Source: Bacteroidetes bacterium UBA6161
Lineage (GTDB): Bacteria > Bacteroidota > Bacteroidia > NS11-12g > UBA955
Direction: 5' to 3'
Length of the DNA: 57,366 nucleotides
NCBI GenBank assembly: GCA_002422315.1
Contig: DIUJ01000060.1
Location: 6,022-63,387, forward strand
In this document: positions 32,396-40,557 of the stretch, in pieces
Numbering within the stretch: position 1 is the stretch's first letter
Layout of the letters: each line of letters opens with the position of its first letter
The notes under the pieces: model-generated
What the model was told of the DNA's origin: nothing
Databases searched by the model: none
The model's input: only the letters and a program-made list of their open reading frames with translations
Program-made: the position numbers and the translations under genes

Positions 32396-33562
32396 TTAGT
32401 TGTCTATGAATTTCAATGTTTCATTCCTCCAAAATTTGTCAAAGTCTTTTTTATCAATACTGAACACTAAACAAAGGTTGTCAACAAGATTTTCGGTATC
32501 ATTTGGTATATTCAATATTTCATTTACAAGCTTTACTCCACCTTTTTGAAAAGCAGAATTGCATAAAATTGCTCCTGTGGTATAAAATGCTGCATATTGC
32601 CATCCCCACTTTCTATTCACAACGTCTAAAAAAGTCACCGTGTCATTTTTAGCAAGTTCATTTGCAAATAGCTTTGCACTTTCTTCAAATGTTTTTCCAC
32701 CTTGCCCACCTTTCCAAGTTGCAAAACCCTCTTCAATCAAACCGTGTCTGTCAAACTTTGGAACTATTAAATGAACAAATTCATGAGGATAATACTCTGA
32801 CCCAAAACCACTTAAAAGAATGCGCTTCTCGTTCAAACCTATTCCGGTGGTATAACCTGCAAAGAAAAAATCAAAATTCAACAACTTTCCTAATTCGTCA
32901 CCACTTTGGGTTATATAAAAGTCAAAGGGCTTCCATTCAGGAAATTGAAATTCATTTGATATTTCGTTACAAAATTGATTTGCTTTATCTGCTAAATTTT
33001 GGTTGAACTTATGATTATGAGGGTATATAAAAGTTATTTTGCCCACTGTCTTTTTATTCCAATCAGTTGTTATAATTGGTAAAGCATTTTTTAATTTCCA
33101 TTTGTTATTTTCTTTAACTGCATAAATCTTTTGAATTGCCCAAGGGTCAGATTTTCTATATTCGCCTTCAAGGCCTTTTGCCGAAAAAATTGTTCTGATA
33201 CCATAATGTTCTCCTTCCTTCTCAATAGTCAATATTTTTGGCTTAAAATATTTCAATAAATTTTCAGCAGGGAATTGATAAAGCAATGTTCGGGATAGGT
33301 CAAAATCTTTATATAAATTCTTTTCTTCTTCGTTCCAGTATGGATTGTCAGAAACCTTGTCGGGTTCTGAATTTAAGTAGTTTATCCAAAGAGTCGCAAT
33401 TTCCTTGATTTCTGTATTTGTTGTGTCAACTCGTGAATGTATTTCTACTTCGATCCTGTTTTGTACATTTATAGTTTTCTCTTTGTTATTTGTCTTGTGT
33501 GTATGACTTTGACAATTTGCAAATCCCAAAAAAGTAAAAATTATGATTAGGTTTAATTTCAT
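32396..33562 (-). CDS. HExxH metallopeptidase-like lipoprotein (cassette gene)
   Basis: A 388-aa lipoprotein (lipobox LGFANC, C17). The zinc site HEFVH lies at residues 260-264, with a likely third ligand Glu in LIEEGFATW (about E277/E278), a gluzincin arrangement. The N-terminal 180 residues are a separate domain with DPWAIQKIYAVKENNKWKLKNALPII-like strands. It probably acts as a secreted or surface peptidase, although activity is not shown. It is the first cassette after the attI-like head at 33584, and its 3' end abuts site 4. Confidence 0.75.
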   Translation of the reverse strand: MKLNLIIIFTFLGFANCQSHTHKTNNKEKTINVQNRIEVEIHSRVDTTNTEIKEIATLWINYLNSEPDKVSDNPYWNEEEKNLYKDFDLSRTLLYQFPAENLLKYFKPKILTIEKEGEHYGIRTIFSAKGLEGEYRKSDPWAIQKIYAVKENNKWKLKNALPIITTDWNKKTVGKITFIYPHNHKFNQNLADKANQFCNEISNEFQFPEWKPFDFYITQSGDELGKLLNFDFFFAGYTTGIGLNEKRILLSGFGSEYYPHEFVHLIVPKFDRHGLIEEGFATWKGGQGGKTFEESAKLFANELAKNDTVTFLDVVNRKWGWQYAAFYTTGAILCNSAFQKGGVKLVNEILNIPNDTENLVDNLCLVFSIDKKDFDKFWRNETLKFIDN

Positions 33563-34012
33563 TAGGTTAGGTTTTTAAAATGAGATAACTTGCTTATATA
33601 TCTGACTTTATCAGGCACATAGAACCAAAATATATTGTATATGCCTGACAATCGTCAGGTTTTATTTATTGACTACAAACATACTCCATTCTCTCAAATA
33701 ACCAAATGATTAAGTGGGCAATACTATCGGTTTCCCCCCTCCTCCTCAAAATCTCCCTACAATGCACCGCCTCCATTTCTCTAAGCATAAAAAAGCTAGC
33801 GCAGGGCTGGAATTGGGCTATGCTTTAATCTGAAACTATATAGCTAAAATTTGGATAATTAATATTTTAGCATAAGTTTGCAATGGAAAAAGTTATATGT
33901 AAAGGATCGGGTAATTGAATGTTGGTATTAAAAGAATAGCCTGTCGGCTAACCCAAAATATTTAGTTATGAGATACAATTTCAATTAACAGGATTGGTAA
34001 AATGGAAACAAA
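33563..34012. other. gene-free stretch with array head 2
   Basis: The left third is the attI-like head. From 33721 a C-rich tract (CCCCCCTCCTCCTC) similar in character to that after head 1 is followed by unremarkable AT-rich DNA up to the 34013 gene. No gene or clear promoter is seen. Confidence 0.55.
33584..33720 (-). promoter_or_regulatory. attI-like head of cassette array 2
   Basis: Homologous to 28785-28925: boundary box GATAAC (33584-33589), AACTTGCTTATA, outer arms CTGAC (33602) and GTCAG (33654), inner arms TCAGGCACATA and TATATGCCTGA, then CCAAATGATTAAGTG (33702-33716). Relative to the other copy, T/A pairs in both stems have become C/G pairs on both sides. Confidence 0.6.
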
Positions 34013-34828
34013 ATGAAAATTAAAAACGCCTCACTTATTCTTCTATGTTTTTTGACAATGTCTCAATCCAACACATTTGCACAAGACACTGCAAGCGTTT
34101 CCGACTCTATACCTAAAGAAAAAAAATTTACAGGGGAGTTTTGTGCTGGTTTTGTAATTGGAGTACCTTTAATGCCTAAAATGACAAATTTTACTGCTTA
34201 TGGTGTAAGTTATGGTAGAAAAGTAAGCGATAATTTCCCATTAATTCAAGTTTTTTTTAAAACAGGAGGATATGTTAATCGGTTTAAGGAGTCAAAACTG
34301 AAACATACCATGGTTTTTAGTGGAAATAACAGCTCGGAAATAGAAGTTGTATACGACAATTCTGTAGTACTTTGGGGAGTAGGTTTAAAACAAGTAACTA
34401 GAAAAAAGAAGAATTCAAGACCCTATTTTGAAGGGGATATTGGAATGTTTCATATGAGAAATAATTTTCATTTTCAGTCAGGCGGAATTAATTATGATGC
34501 CCTCCCAGATAGTTGGACTGTATTGAATAGAGACAGAGCTCCAATTTTTAATTTAGGCTTAGGTATAGAGCTAGGCAAGCCAGAAAATCAAGTAGTATTT
34601 TTTGCGGGCATTAGCTATATGCGTAGCTTTAGACCCATAAATTATACCCATCATAAATTTATGGAATTAGAACCACGCCCCACTTCCCAATCCGGAGGAA
34701 GAGATGTGTTTATGGATTTAATAGGTTATGAGGAACTCCCATCAAATGTGTACAATCACAAAATTGCTGAACTATATCGTTATCCATTGCAATTCTTGAA
34801 TTTTAGTATCGGTGTTTCATTAAGATAG
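34013..34828 (+). CDS. outer-membrane beta-barrel protein (hypothetical)
   Basis: A 271-aa exported protein with a signal peptide ending around NTFAQ (residue 24). A short acidic linker and a barrel of alternating strands follow (GVSYGRKVSDNFPLIQVFFKTGGYVN, NLGLGIELGKPENQVVFFAGISYMRSF), ending in YPLQFLNFSIGVSLR, a typical outer-membrane C-terminal strand. It resembles the 18506-19342 protein only in general architecture. It stands alone on the plus strand at the right end of the island, and no function can be assigned. Confidence 0.65.
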   Translation: MKIKNASLILLCFLTMSQSNTFAQDTASVSDSIPKEKKFTGEFCAGFVIGVPLMPKMTNFTAYGVSYGRKVSDNFPLIQVFFKTGGYVNRFKESKLKHTMVFSGNNSSEIEVVYDNSVVLWGVGLKQVTRKKKNSRPYFEGDIGMFHMRNNFHFQSGGINYDALPDSWTVLNRDRAPIFNLGLGIELGKPENQVVFFAGISYMRSFRPINYTHHKFMELEPRPTSQSGGRDVFMDLIGYEELPSNVYNHKIAELYRYPLQFLNFSIGVSLR

Positions 34829-35160
34829 ACTTATCAGCCTAGTTGGCTGGGTCACTCTGAGTGTCTGCCTTAGGTGGATGTAAAGAAGGAAACCTTCCTT
34901 TACCTTAATACATCCATATTAAATTTCATATTGGAGGAACACCTACCTCTCCTATAAAACCTAATTGACACCCCGGCTGAAAAGAAAAAGATTTTTTTAT
35001 CTTCTGAGTCGCTGCTTTTTCAGCCTCCCCTCTATGCATAGGGGAAATTATACGCCCTTGTTTGTGGAACAGCAATCAACCGATATCCATTACTAAAAAT
35101 CCTTTTGTTGTAAACCAATTTCCCCTCAGTACTATAAAGCTATCTGATTTATATCATTTT
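34829..35160. other. gene-free stretch with dispersed repeats
   Basis: Contains a diverged GTCACTCTGAGTG repeat (34850), a hairpin GAAGG/CCTTC between GGATGT and ACATCC arms (about 34876-34917), and copy 2 of the 107-bp structured repeat (34948-35059). No gene is seen. Confidence 0.6.
34948..35059 (+). repeat. 107-bp structured repeat, copy 2
   Basis: Same conserved ends and GGCTGAAAAG/TTTTCAGCC stem as copy 1 at 30667-30773, with a different loop. It also has a CCCCTCTATGCATAGGGG hairpin where copy 1 has CCCTTCTAGCAAAGGGG, so that second stem is conserved too. Confidence 0.65.
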
Positions 35161-35188
35161 TTTGTGGGTTAATTACACCTTATCTTTG
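35161..35188 (+). promoter_or_regulatory. promoter of trhO
   Basis: TTTG at 35161 and TATCTTTG at 35181 match the Bacteroidota -33 and -7 elements with usual spacing, just before the trhO start. Confidence 0.55.
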
Positions 35189-35192
35189 CACT

Positions 35193-36236
35193 ATGATTTT
35201 GCATAATAGAGTAAACTCAAAAGAATTGAAGGAAAAAATCGGTAATAGTACCGAGGAAAGAACCACTATTTCTTTTTATAAATACCACAATATCCTAAAC
35301 CCTCCCCTATTTAGAGATACTTTATATTATTATTTCAATGATTTGGAAGTTCTTGGTAGAGTGTATGTGGCAAATGAAGGGATTAATGCTCAAATATCTG
35401 TACCTACAAGAAGACTAGAAGACTTTAAAGAATTTTTATACTCTATATCTTTTCTGGATGGGATAAGATTAAACCTAGCTATTGAAGACAATGGAAAATC
35501 TTTTTTCAAACTAGCAATTAAGGTTAGAAATAAAATTGTGGCAGATGGAGTGGAAGACCCAAATTTCAACCCTTCTAATAGTGGAGTGCACCTTAATGCA
35601 AAAGAATTCAATCTAATCACGTCCAATCCTGAAACTATAGTGGTGGATATGAGAAACCACTACGAGAGTGAAATAGGCCACTTTGAGAATGCTATTTGTC
35701 CGGATGTAGATACTTTCAGGGAACAGCTGCCTTTGGTAGTAGAAATGCTAAAAGACAAAAAAGACAAACCCGTAGTAATGTATTGTACAGGTGGAATTCG
35801 TTGCGAAAAAGCAAGCGCGTATCTTAAATACCATGGATTTAAAGAGGTATACCAACTCAATGGAGGGATTATAGAATATGCTAGGCAAATTCAACAAAAA
35901 GGACTGCCAAACAAATTTAAAGGAAAAAACTTTGTATTCGATGAGCGATTGGCAGAAACTATCTCAAATGAAATCATAGCCCATTGCCATCAATGTGGGG
36001 AAGCTTGCGATACCCATGTGAACTGCGCAAATACAGGATGTAACTTGTTGTTTATTCAATGTAAATCTTGTTCAGAGGAACACCAAAAATGTTGTTCTAG
36101 TGAGTGCATGGAAGTAATTACTTGGCCAGAAGAAAAACAAAAAGAATGGCGAAAAAACCACGCGGTGAATAAAAAAATATTTAGCAAAGGTAGAATTCCA
36201 AAAACTAGCTTAACTTCGCATAAAGTTAGTAGCTAA
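35193..36236 (+). CDS. trhO: oxygen-dependent tRNA uridine(34) hydroxylase
   Basis: Forms 5-hydroxyuridine at the wobble position of tRNAs (YceA/TrhO). The 347-aa protein has an N-terminal domain (FYKYHNILNPPLFRDTLYYYF) followed by a rhodanese domain whose catalytic Cys is C198 in MYCTGGIRCEKASAYL. A Cys-rich C-terminal segment comes next (CHQCGEACDTHVNCANTGC and CKSCSEEHQKCCSSEC blocks), which probably binds zinc. It matches the family over its full length. A possible downstream partner starts 6 bp after its stop. Confidence 0.95.
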   Translation: MILHNRVNSKELKEKIGNSTEERTTISFYKYHNILNPPLFRDTLYYYFNDLEVLGRVYVANEGINAQISVPTRRLEDFKEFLYSISFLDGIRLNLAIEDNGKSFFKLAIKVRNKIVADGVEDPNFNPSNSGVHLNAKEFNLITSNPETIVVDMRNHYESEIGHFENAICPDVDTFREQLPLVVEMLKDKKDKPVVMYCTGGIRCEKASAYLKYHGFKEVYQLNGGIIEYARQIQQKGLPNKFKGKNFVFDERLAETISNEIIAHCHQCGEACDTHVNCANTGCNLLFIQCKSCSEEHQKCCSSECMEVITWPEEKQKEWRKNHAVNKKIFSKGRIPKTSLTSHKVSS

Positions 36237-36242
36237 AGCAAA

Positions 36243-36788
36243 GTGACAAAAAAAAACCTAGTCTTATTACTTTCTATCTGTATAGGTGTAGTGCTACTTT
36301 GCTCTACTTGGTGGGGTTATTTCTATTTTGAATACCAAAAACATAGCGCACAAAAAACATTCAAATCGCTAACTAAAAAAGAGATTGCCGCTAAAGAAAA
36401 AGTGTATTTTGTATTAGAAGAAATACAACATTCTAAGGAAATAAAATGGATTCATTCTAAGGAGTTTAGATACAAAGGCAAGATGTACGATATTCTGTCA
36501 AAGTTTAAGAAAAACAAGTCTACCATACTTATTTGCATCCATGATTTTAAAGAAAGCATTGCCTATGCAAACAAGAATAAATGGATTTTAATGCAAGTTG
36601 AAAAATCAAAAAATCCAAATACAAATTCAGCGTACATTTCTCTGCATTGGTTTCTGCAAGGACTGTTTGTGGAAGTGAATAGTATGAATATTCAAAATAC
36701 AGAGTCCTCTTTAATTGTTTCTCAAACAATTAATTTAGTTGAATTAACAAACTATACTTACCCTCCCTTTAGGCCTCCTATAGTTTAA
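36243..36788 (+). CDS. membrane-anchored hypothetical protein
   Basis: A 181-aa protein with a GTG start at 36243, six bases after trhO. An N-terminal anchor (LVLLLSICIGVVLLCSTWWGYFYF, residues about 5-28) is followed by a Lys-rich extracytoplasmic domain with no recognised motif. The conserved-looking EFRYKGKMYDILS stretch suggests a small structured domain. The tight spacing implies an operon with trhO or only read-through. Function unknown. Confidence 0.6.
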   Translation: MTKKNLVLLLSICIGVVLLCSTWWGYFYFEYQKHSAQKTFKSLTKKEIAAKEKVYFVLEEIQHSKEIKWIHSKEFRYKGKMYDILSKFKKNKSTILICIHDFKESIAYANKNKWILMQVEKSKNPNTNSAYISLHWFLQGLFVEVNSMNIQNTESSLIVSQTINLVELTNYTYPPFRPPIV

Positions 36789-36875
36789 AGTAAAAAACAA
36801 AGCACATAAAATAGGATTCTATTCAATTTTCAAAAAAATCCAACCTTTTACTTTAAACTCATTATTTAAAAAAAC

Positions 36876-39308
36876 ATGAAATATTTCATAGGCTTGTCCA
36901 TAAGCATATTTTTGCTTTTGGGTGATATTTATAGCCAAAAAATACAACTAGTGGATAAAACCACAAACGAAAAGATACCTAATGCACAAATAATATGTGT
37001 ACAAAAAGAACAGGAAAAACTATTACAACATACAAATAAAGAAGGCATTGCAGATCTGACTGATTTTAAAGCTATGTGTGATTCTATAGAAATCAGACAT
37101 TTAGGATATGAAAATAAAAGAATTTCTTTATTGCAATTGCCAATAGATAAAATAACGCTTGTAGAGTTGGAAGACAACGTACAAATACTACCCAGTACCA
37201 ATGTAAGTGCTTATCGTTTCAAAACACAAAATATTGAAAATACCCAAAAAATCATTCAGATAAAAAGAAACACCCAATTTAGCCAACTCAATCAAAACAC
37301 TGCAGATATGCTTGGGGCAAGTGGGCAAGTGTTTATTCAAAAAAGCCAACAAGGAGGAGGAAGCCCTATGATTCGAGGGTTTTCTAGCAATAGACTGCTT
37401 ATAGCTGTAGATGGTATAAGAATGAATAATGCGATATACAGAAGTGGCAACTTGCAAAATATTATTTCTCTTGACCCGCTATCTATAGAAAGTACTGAAA
37501 TTATTCTAGGCCCTGGTTCTGTGATGTACGGCAGTGATGCCATGGGAGGCGTAATGCAGTTTAGTACTCTTTCTCCTATGTTTATTGACCAAAAGAAATG
37601 GAAAACCAAGTCCACTTTATTTTCTAGAACTATGTCGGCAAACAATGAATTAACGCTTCATGGCGATTTGCTTATTGCTTCTAAAAAATGGTCTTTTGTA
37701 TCTTCTATAACCTACAGCCAATACGACCACTTACAAATGGGGAAAAAAGCAAGAGAAGACTATCAGAAAAAAGAAAGGGTGGAAAGAATAAATGGTATAG
37801 ACAGCATAGTGGCTAATCCAAATCCATATTTACAATACCCTACTGCATATAGGCAATTAAATATCCTACAGAAGATAGCATATAAAACTAAAAAAGGAGC
37901 AATCATAAGCTATGCATTTCATCATTCTGAAACAAGTTCTTTTGGCAGATACGACAGGCATTTGAGGTATCGAAATGGCAAACCGAGGAGTGCAGAATGG
38001 AACTACGGGCCTCAAAAATGGACAATGCACGCCTTACATATAGATAAAAAAATAAATAAAAAGCTAGCAGATGAAATATCCTTAAAAGCCGCTTTTCAAA
38101 ACGCGCAAGAAAGTAGGATAGATAGAAACCTAAACTCAATAACACAAAATTCAACAGCAGAAAGCGTAGATATCCTTTCCCTAAACCTAGACATGAAAAA
38201 AAGAATAAACCCAAAACTAGAACTTTTTTATGGCTTAGAAATGATAGGGAACAAAGTAAATTCTAAGGGTAGTGAGAAAAATATTGAAACTCAAGAAACA
38301 TCTATAGGCATATCTAGGTATCCAAATAGTTATTGGTTTTCCAATGCACTGTTTTCAAATATATTATACGAACTAAAGCCCGAAATGTATCTTCAGGCAG
38401 GAGCAAGACTAAGTATGATAAACATACGGTCAGACTTTTCTAATAACAAAGAATTATTGAATTTGCCCTTTGACAACCTACAAAATATTCAAAAAAGCAA
38501 CCTCAATGGAAGTATTGGTTTTGTAAGCAACAGGCACAAACAAATAGCCTTTAGCGCAAACCTATCCTCTGGCTTTAGGGCACCTAATATAGACGACCTA
38601 GGTAAGGTTTTTGATAGTGAACAAGGAAAAGTTACAGTTCCTAATATAAATTTAAAAGCCGAATACATTTATACTATAGAAACAAACATTAGCTATTCTC
38701 CAAGAAAGAATTTCCAAATGGATATAAATCCGTACTTTAGCTATTTAAGGAATGCTATGGTTAGGAGAGATTTCTCTTACAATGGCATGGATAGTATTTT
38801 CTTTAATGGGATTAACAGTAGAGTTCAAGCTATTCAAAATGCAGCACAAACCACCATGTGGGGATTTTCGTTGGGGTTTGAATGGCAAATGCATCCTAAC
38901 GTTTCTTTATCCCAAAGAATAAACTATCAAAATGGAAGAGAAGAGATGGATAATGGAGAAACATACCGTCCCAGACATGCTGCTCCCACTTTTGGCAAAA
39001 CAGAAATTACCTTCCAAAAGAAAAAACTAAGTTTAGTTATTGCAGTATTGTATAGCGATGGTCTTCAACACAATGAGTTAAATATAGAAGAAAGAGGGAA
39101 ACCAGAAATATACGCTAAGAATACAGAAGGACTTCCCTACTCCCCTAGTTGGTTTTGTATAAACATGCATGCAAACTACAAAATCAAAAACAATATAATC
39201 CTAAGTTGTTTCCTTATAAACTTGAGCGACGAAGGTTACCGCCCCTATAGTTCTGGAATTGTTTCTGCGGGAAGAAGTATTGGTGCATCCCTTAAATATA
39301 ACTTATAA
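36876..39308 (+). CDS. TonB-dependent receptor (heme/iron-type plug)
   Basis: An 810-aa outer-membrane transporter. Signal peptide about residues 1-20, then a carboxypeptidase-regulatory-like domain (about 22-105). The plug has NQNTADMLGASGQVFIQKSQQGG, MIRGFSSNRLLIAVDGIRMNNAIYRSG and ILGPGSVMYGSDAMGGV signatures (about 137-230). A 22-strand barrel ends SIGASLKYNL. The plug style matches receptors for hemoproteins or siderophores, but the substrate is not proven. No TonB/ExbB genes are adjacent. It lies 87 bp after the 36243 gene. Confidence 0.92.
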   Translation: MKYFIGLSISIFLLLGDIYSQKIQLVDKTTNEKIPNAQIICVQKEQEKLLQHTNKEGIADLTDFKAMCDSIEIRHLGYENKRISLLQLPIDKITLVELEDNVQILPSTNVSAYRFKTQNIENTQKIIQIKRNTQFSQLNQNTADMLGASGQVFIQKSQQGGGSPMIRGFSSNRLLIAVDGIRMNNAIYRSGNLQNIISLDPLSIESTEIILGPGSVMYGSDAMGGVMQFSTLSPMFIDQKKWKTKSTLFSRTMSANNELTLHGDLLIASKKWSFVSSITYSQYDHLQMGKKAREDYQKKERVERINGIDSIVANPNPYLQYPTAYRQLNILQKIAYKTKKGAIISYAFHHSETSSFGRYDRHLRYRNGKPRSAEWNYGPQKWTMHALHIDKKINKKLADEISLKAAFQNAQESRIDRNLNSITQNSTAESVDILSLNLDMKKRINPKLELFYGLEMIGNKVNSKGSEKNIETQETSIGISRYPNSYWFSNALFSNILYELKPEMYLQAGARLSMINIRSDFSNNKELLNLPFDNLQNIQKSNLNGSIGFVSNRHKQIAFSANLSSGFRAPNIDDLGKVFDSEQGKVTVPNINLKAEYIYTIETNISYSPRKNFQMDINPYFSYLRNAMVRRDFSYNGMDSIFFNGINSRVQAIQNAAQTTMWGFSLGFEWQMHPNVSLSQRINYQNGREEMDNGETYRPRHAAPTFGKTEITFQKKKLSLVIAVLYSDGLQHNELNIEERGKPEIYAKNTEGLPYSPSWFCINMHANYKIKNNIILSCFLINLSDEGYRPYSSGIVSAGRSIGASLKYNL

Positions 39309-39340
39309 ACTACCTGTAAGCTACAAGAAAGTTAATTATT

Positions 39341-39386
39341 AAACCCATTTTTATTCTTAGATTTCTAAAAAGAATAAAATGGGTTT
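39341..39386. terminator. bidirectional terminator between convergent genes
   Basis: AAACCCATTTTTATTCTT pairs with AAGAATAAAATGGGTTT (17-18 bp) with an 11-nt loop, between the TonB-dependent receptor and the convergent 39408 gene. Confidence 0.8.
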
Positions 39387-39407
39387 CTAAAACAAATTGA
39401 AATTCAA

Positions 39408-40433
39408 TCAAAACCTAGCTTTCAACATTTTTTGATTTTTCAACATTTGCTCATAGCTTGGGGTTTTGTGGGTAAGGAATAAGGTATTTTTTCTTATGGT
39501 ATTGATGGTTAGAACCACGGTATCGAGTATTGGATTAGCATACAAACCTAAACAGTCTGCAACAAAAGGACCTAAAAGATAGCGAATTTGGGCTTCCATC
39601 ATATTGGCTGCGGCCTTGTTCGGAACAATGGTTTTATAATAAGCTACAATCTCGGCAGTTAATACTTTCCCTTCTTCTGAAGGTTTAAAGTGTCTAATAC
39701 GTATGGCCTTTTCTAGTTCTGCTGCTTCTTTATAATTATTTGGCAAAAGGTTTTCGTCTAAGTGTAATTGGTAGCCAATGTATTTCCATAAATGCAAAAA
39801 AGAATCTATTTCACTTTTGAGTAAATCATATCCCCCTTCTTTCATTCCTTTTAATATCAAATAAGAAAAGGCCAAATTAGTACCTGCCATATCTTCTTGA
39901 TTTATTGGAGCGCCCCACTCTTTTTTCCAATCTTGCTTGTGTAAAATATAATAGCGAGCTATGGCATGAATAAGCCTTATTTTATTGATAAAAACATGTC
40001 CAGTGCCATTTGTTTCCAGGCTTTTAGGACTACAAACACCAATTATAAAATCAGCAGTATCCAAAAGTCTTTTATGGGTTGAACTTCTCATCTTTTCTGA
40101 GAAATACAAGGCTTTGTTTCCCGGAGAAGCTGCATAGCAATAAGGCAAAGAAAGTGCTCCTAACAAGGTCATAACAGGAAGAGCTTGTTTGTAAAAGAAA
40201 GCCTGCCCCTTCTCTATTTTAATAGGATCGTACCATTGGGGTAGTTCCTTTTGGGATAAGAAAAAAGTCTTGAGTTTTTCGTCACTAATTTCATTTATTT
40301 TAGTTAATTCTAGGCTTAATGCATTATAAATAACCATGCTTTTGCCGTTACTAAAATAATCCTTAACCAAATCATCTGTTGGAGTATCTGTAATTTGTCT
40401 TCTAGAATCTAGAAAAGGAGTATCTAACTTCAC
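39408..40433 (-). CDS. DUF2236 / MpaB-Lcp-like oxygenase family protein
   Basis: A 341-aa all-helical protein of the DUF2236 family, which includes the rubber oxygenase Lcp and fungal MpaB. Recognisable blocks are KIRLIHAIARYYIL (about residues 151-164, with a candidate heme-ligand His), WGAPINQEDMAGTNLAFSYLI (about 172-192) and LWKYIGYQLHLDENLLP (about 214-230). The Lcp members carry a b-type heme; whether this one does is inferred only. There is no export signal. It is monocistronic, between two TonB-dependent receptor genes. Confidence 0.8.
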   Translation of the reverse strand: MKLDTPFLDSRRQITDTPTDDLVKDYFSNGKSMVIYNALSLELTKINEISDEKLKTFFLSQKELPQWYDPIKIEKGQAFFYKQALPVMTLLGALSLPYCYAASPGNKALYFSEKMRSSTHKRLLDTADFIIGVCSPKSLETNGTGHVFINKIRLIHAIARYYILHKQDWKKEWGAPINQEDMAGTNLAFSYLILKGMKEGGYDLLKSEIDSFLHLWKYIGYQLHLDENLLPNNYKEAAELEKAIRIRHFKPSEEGKVLTAEIVAYYKTIVPNKAAANMMEAQIRYLLGPFVADCLGLYANPILDTVVLTINTIRKNTLFLTHKTPSYEQMLKNQKMLKARF

Positions 40434-40557
40434 TGTAGTATATTTGATTAATTAACCTTTGAATACTCTTTTTGTTTTGCTTGTATAGAGCAAAATTTGA
40501 AAAAAAGATAAAAGTATTTGACTTTAAAAAAGCACTCAATTTATATCAAAAAAAGGA

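Noticed and set aside
32197..32409. Small plus-strand gene
   Set aside because: It covers attC-like site 4 and the start of a real minus-strand gene.
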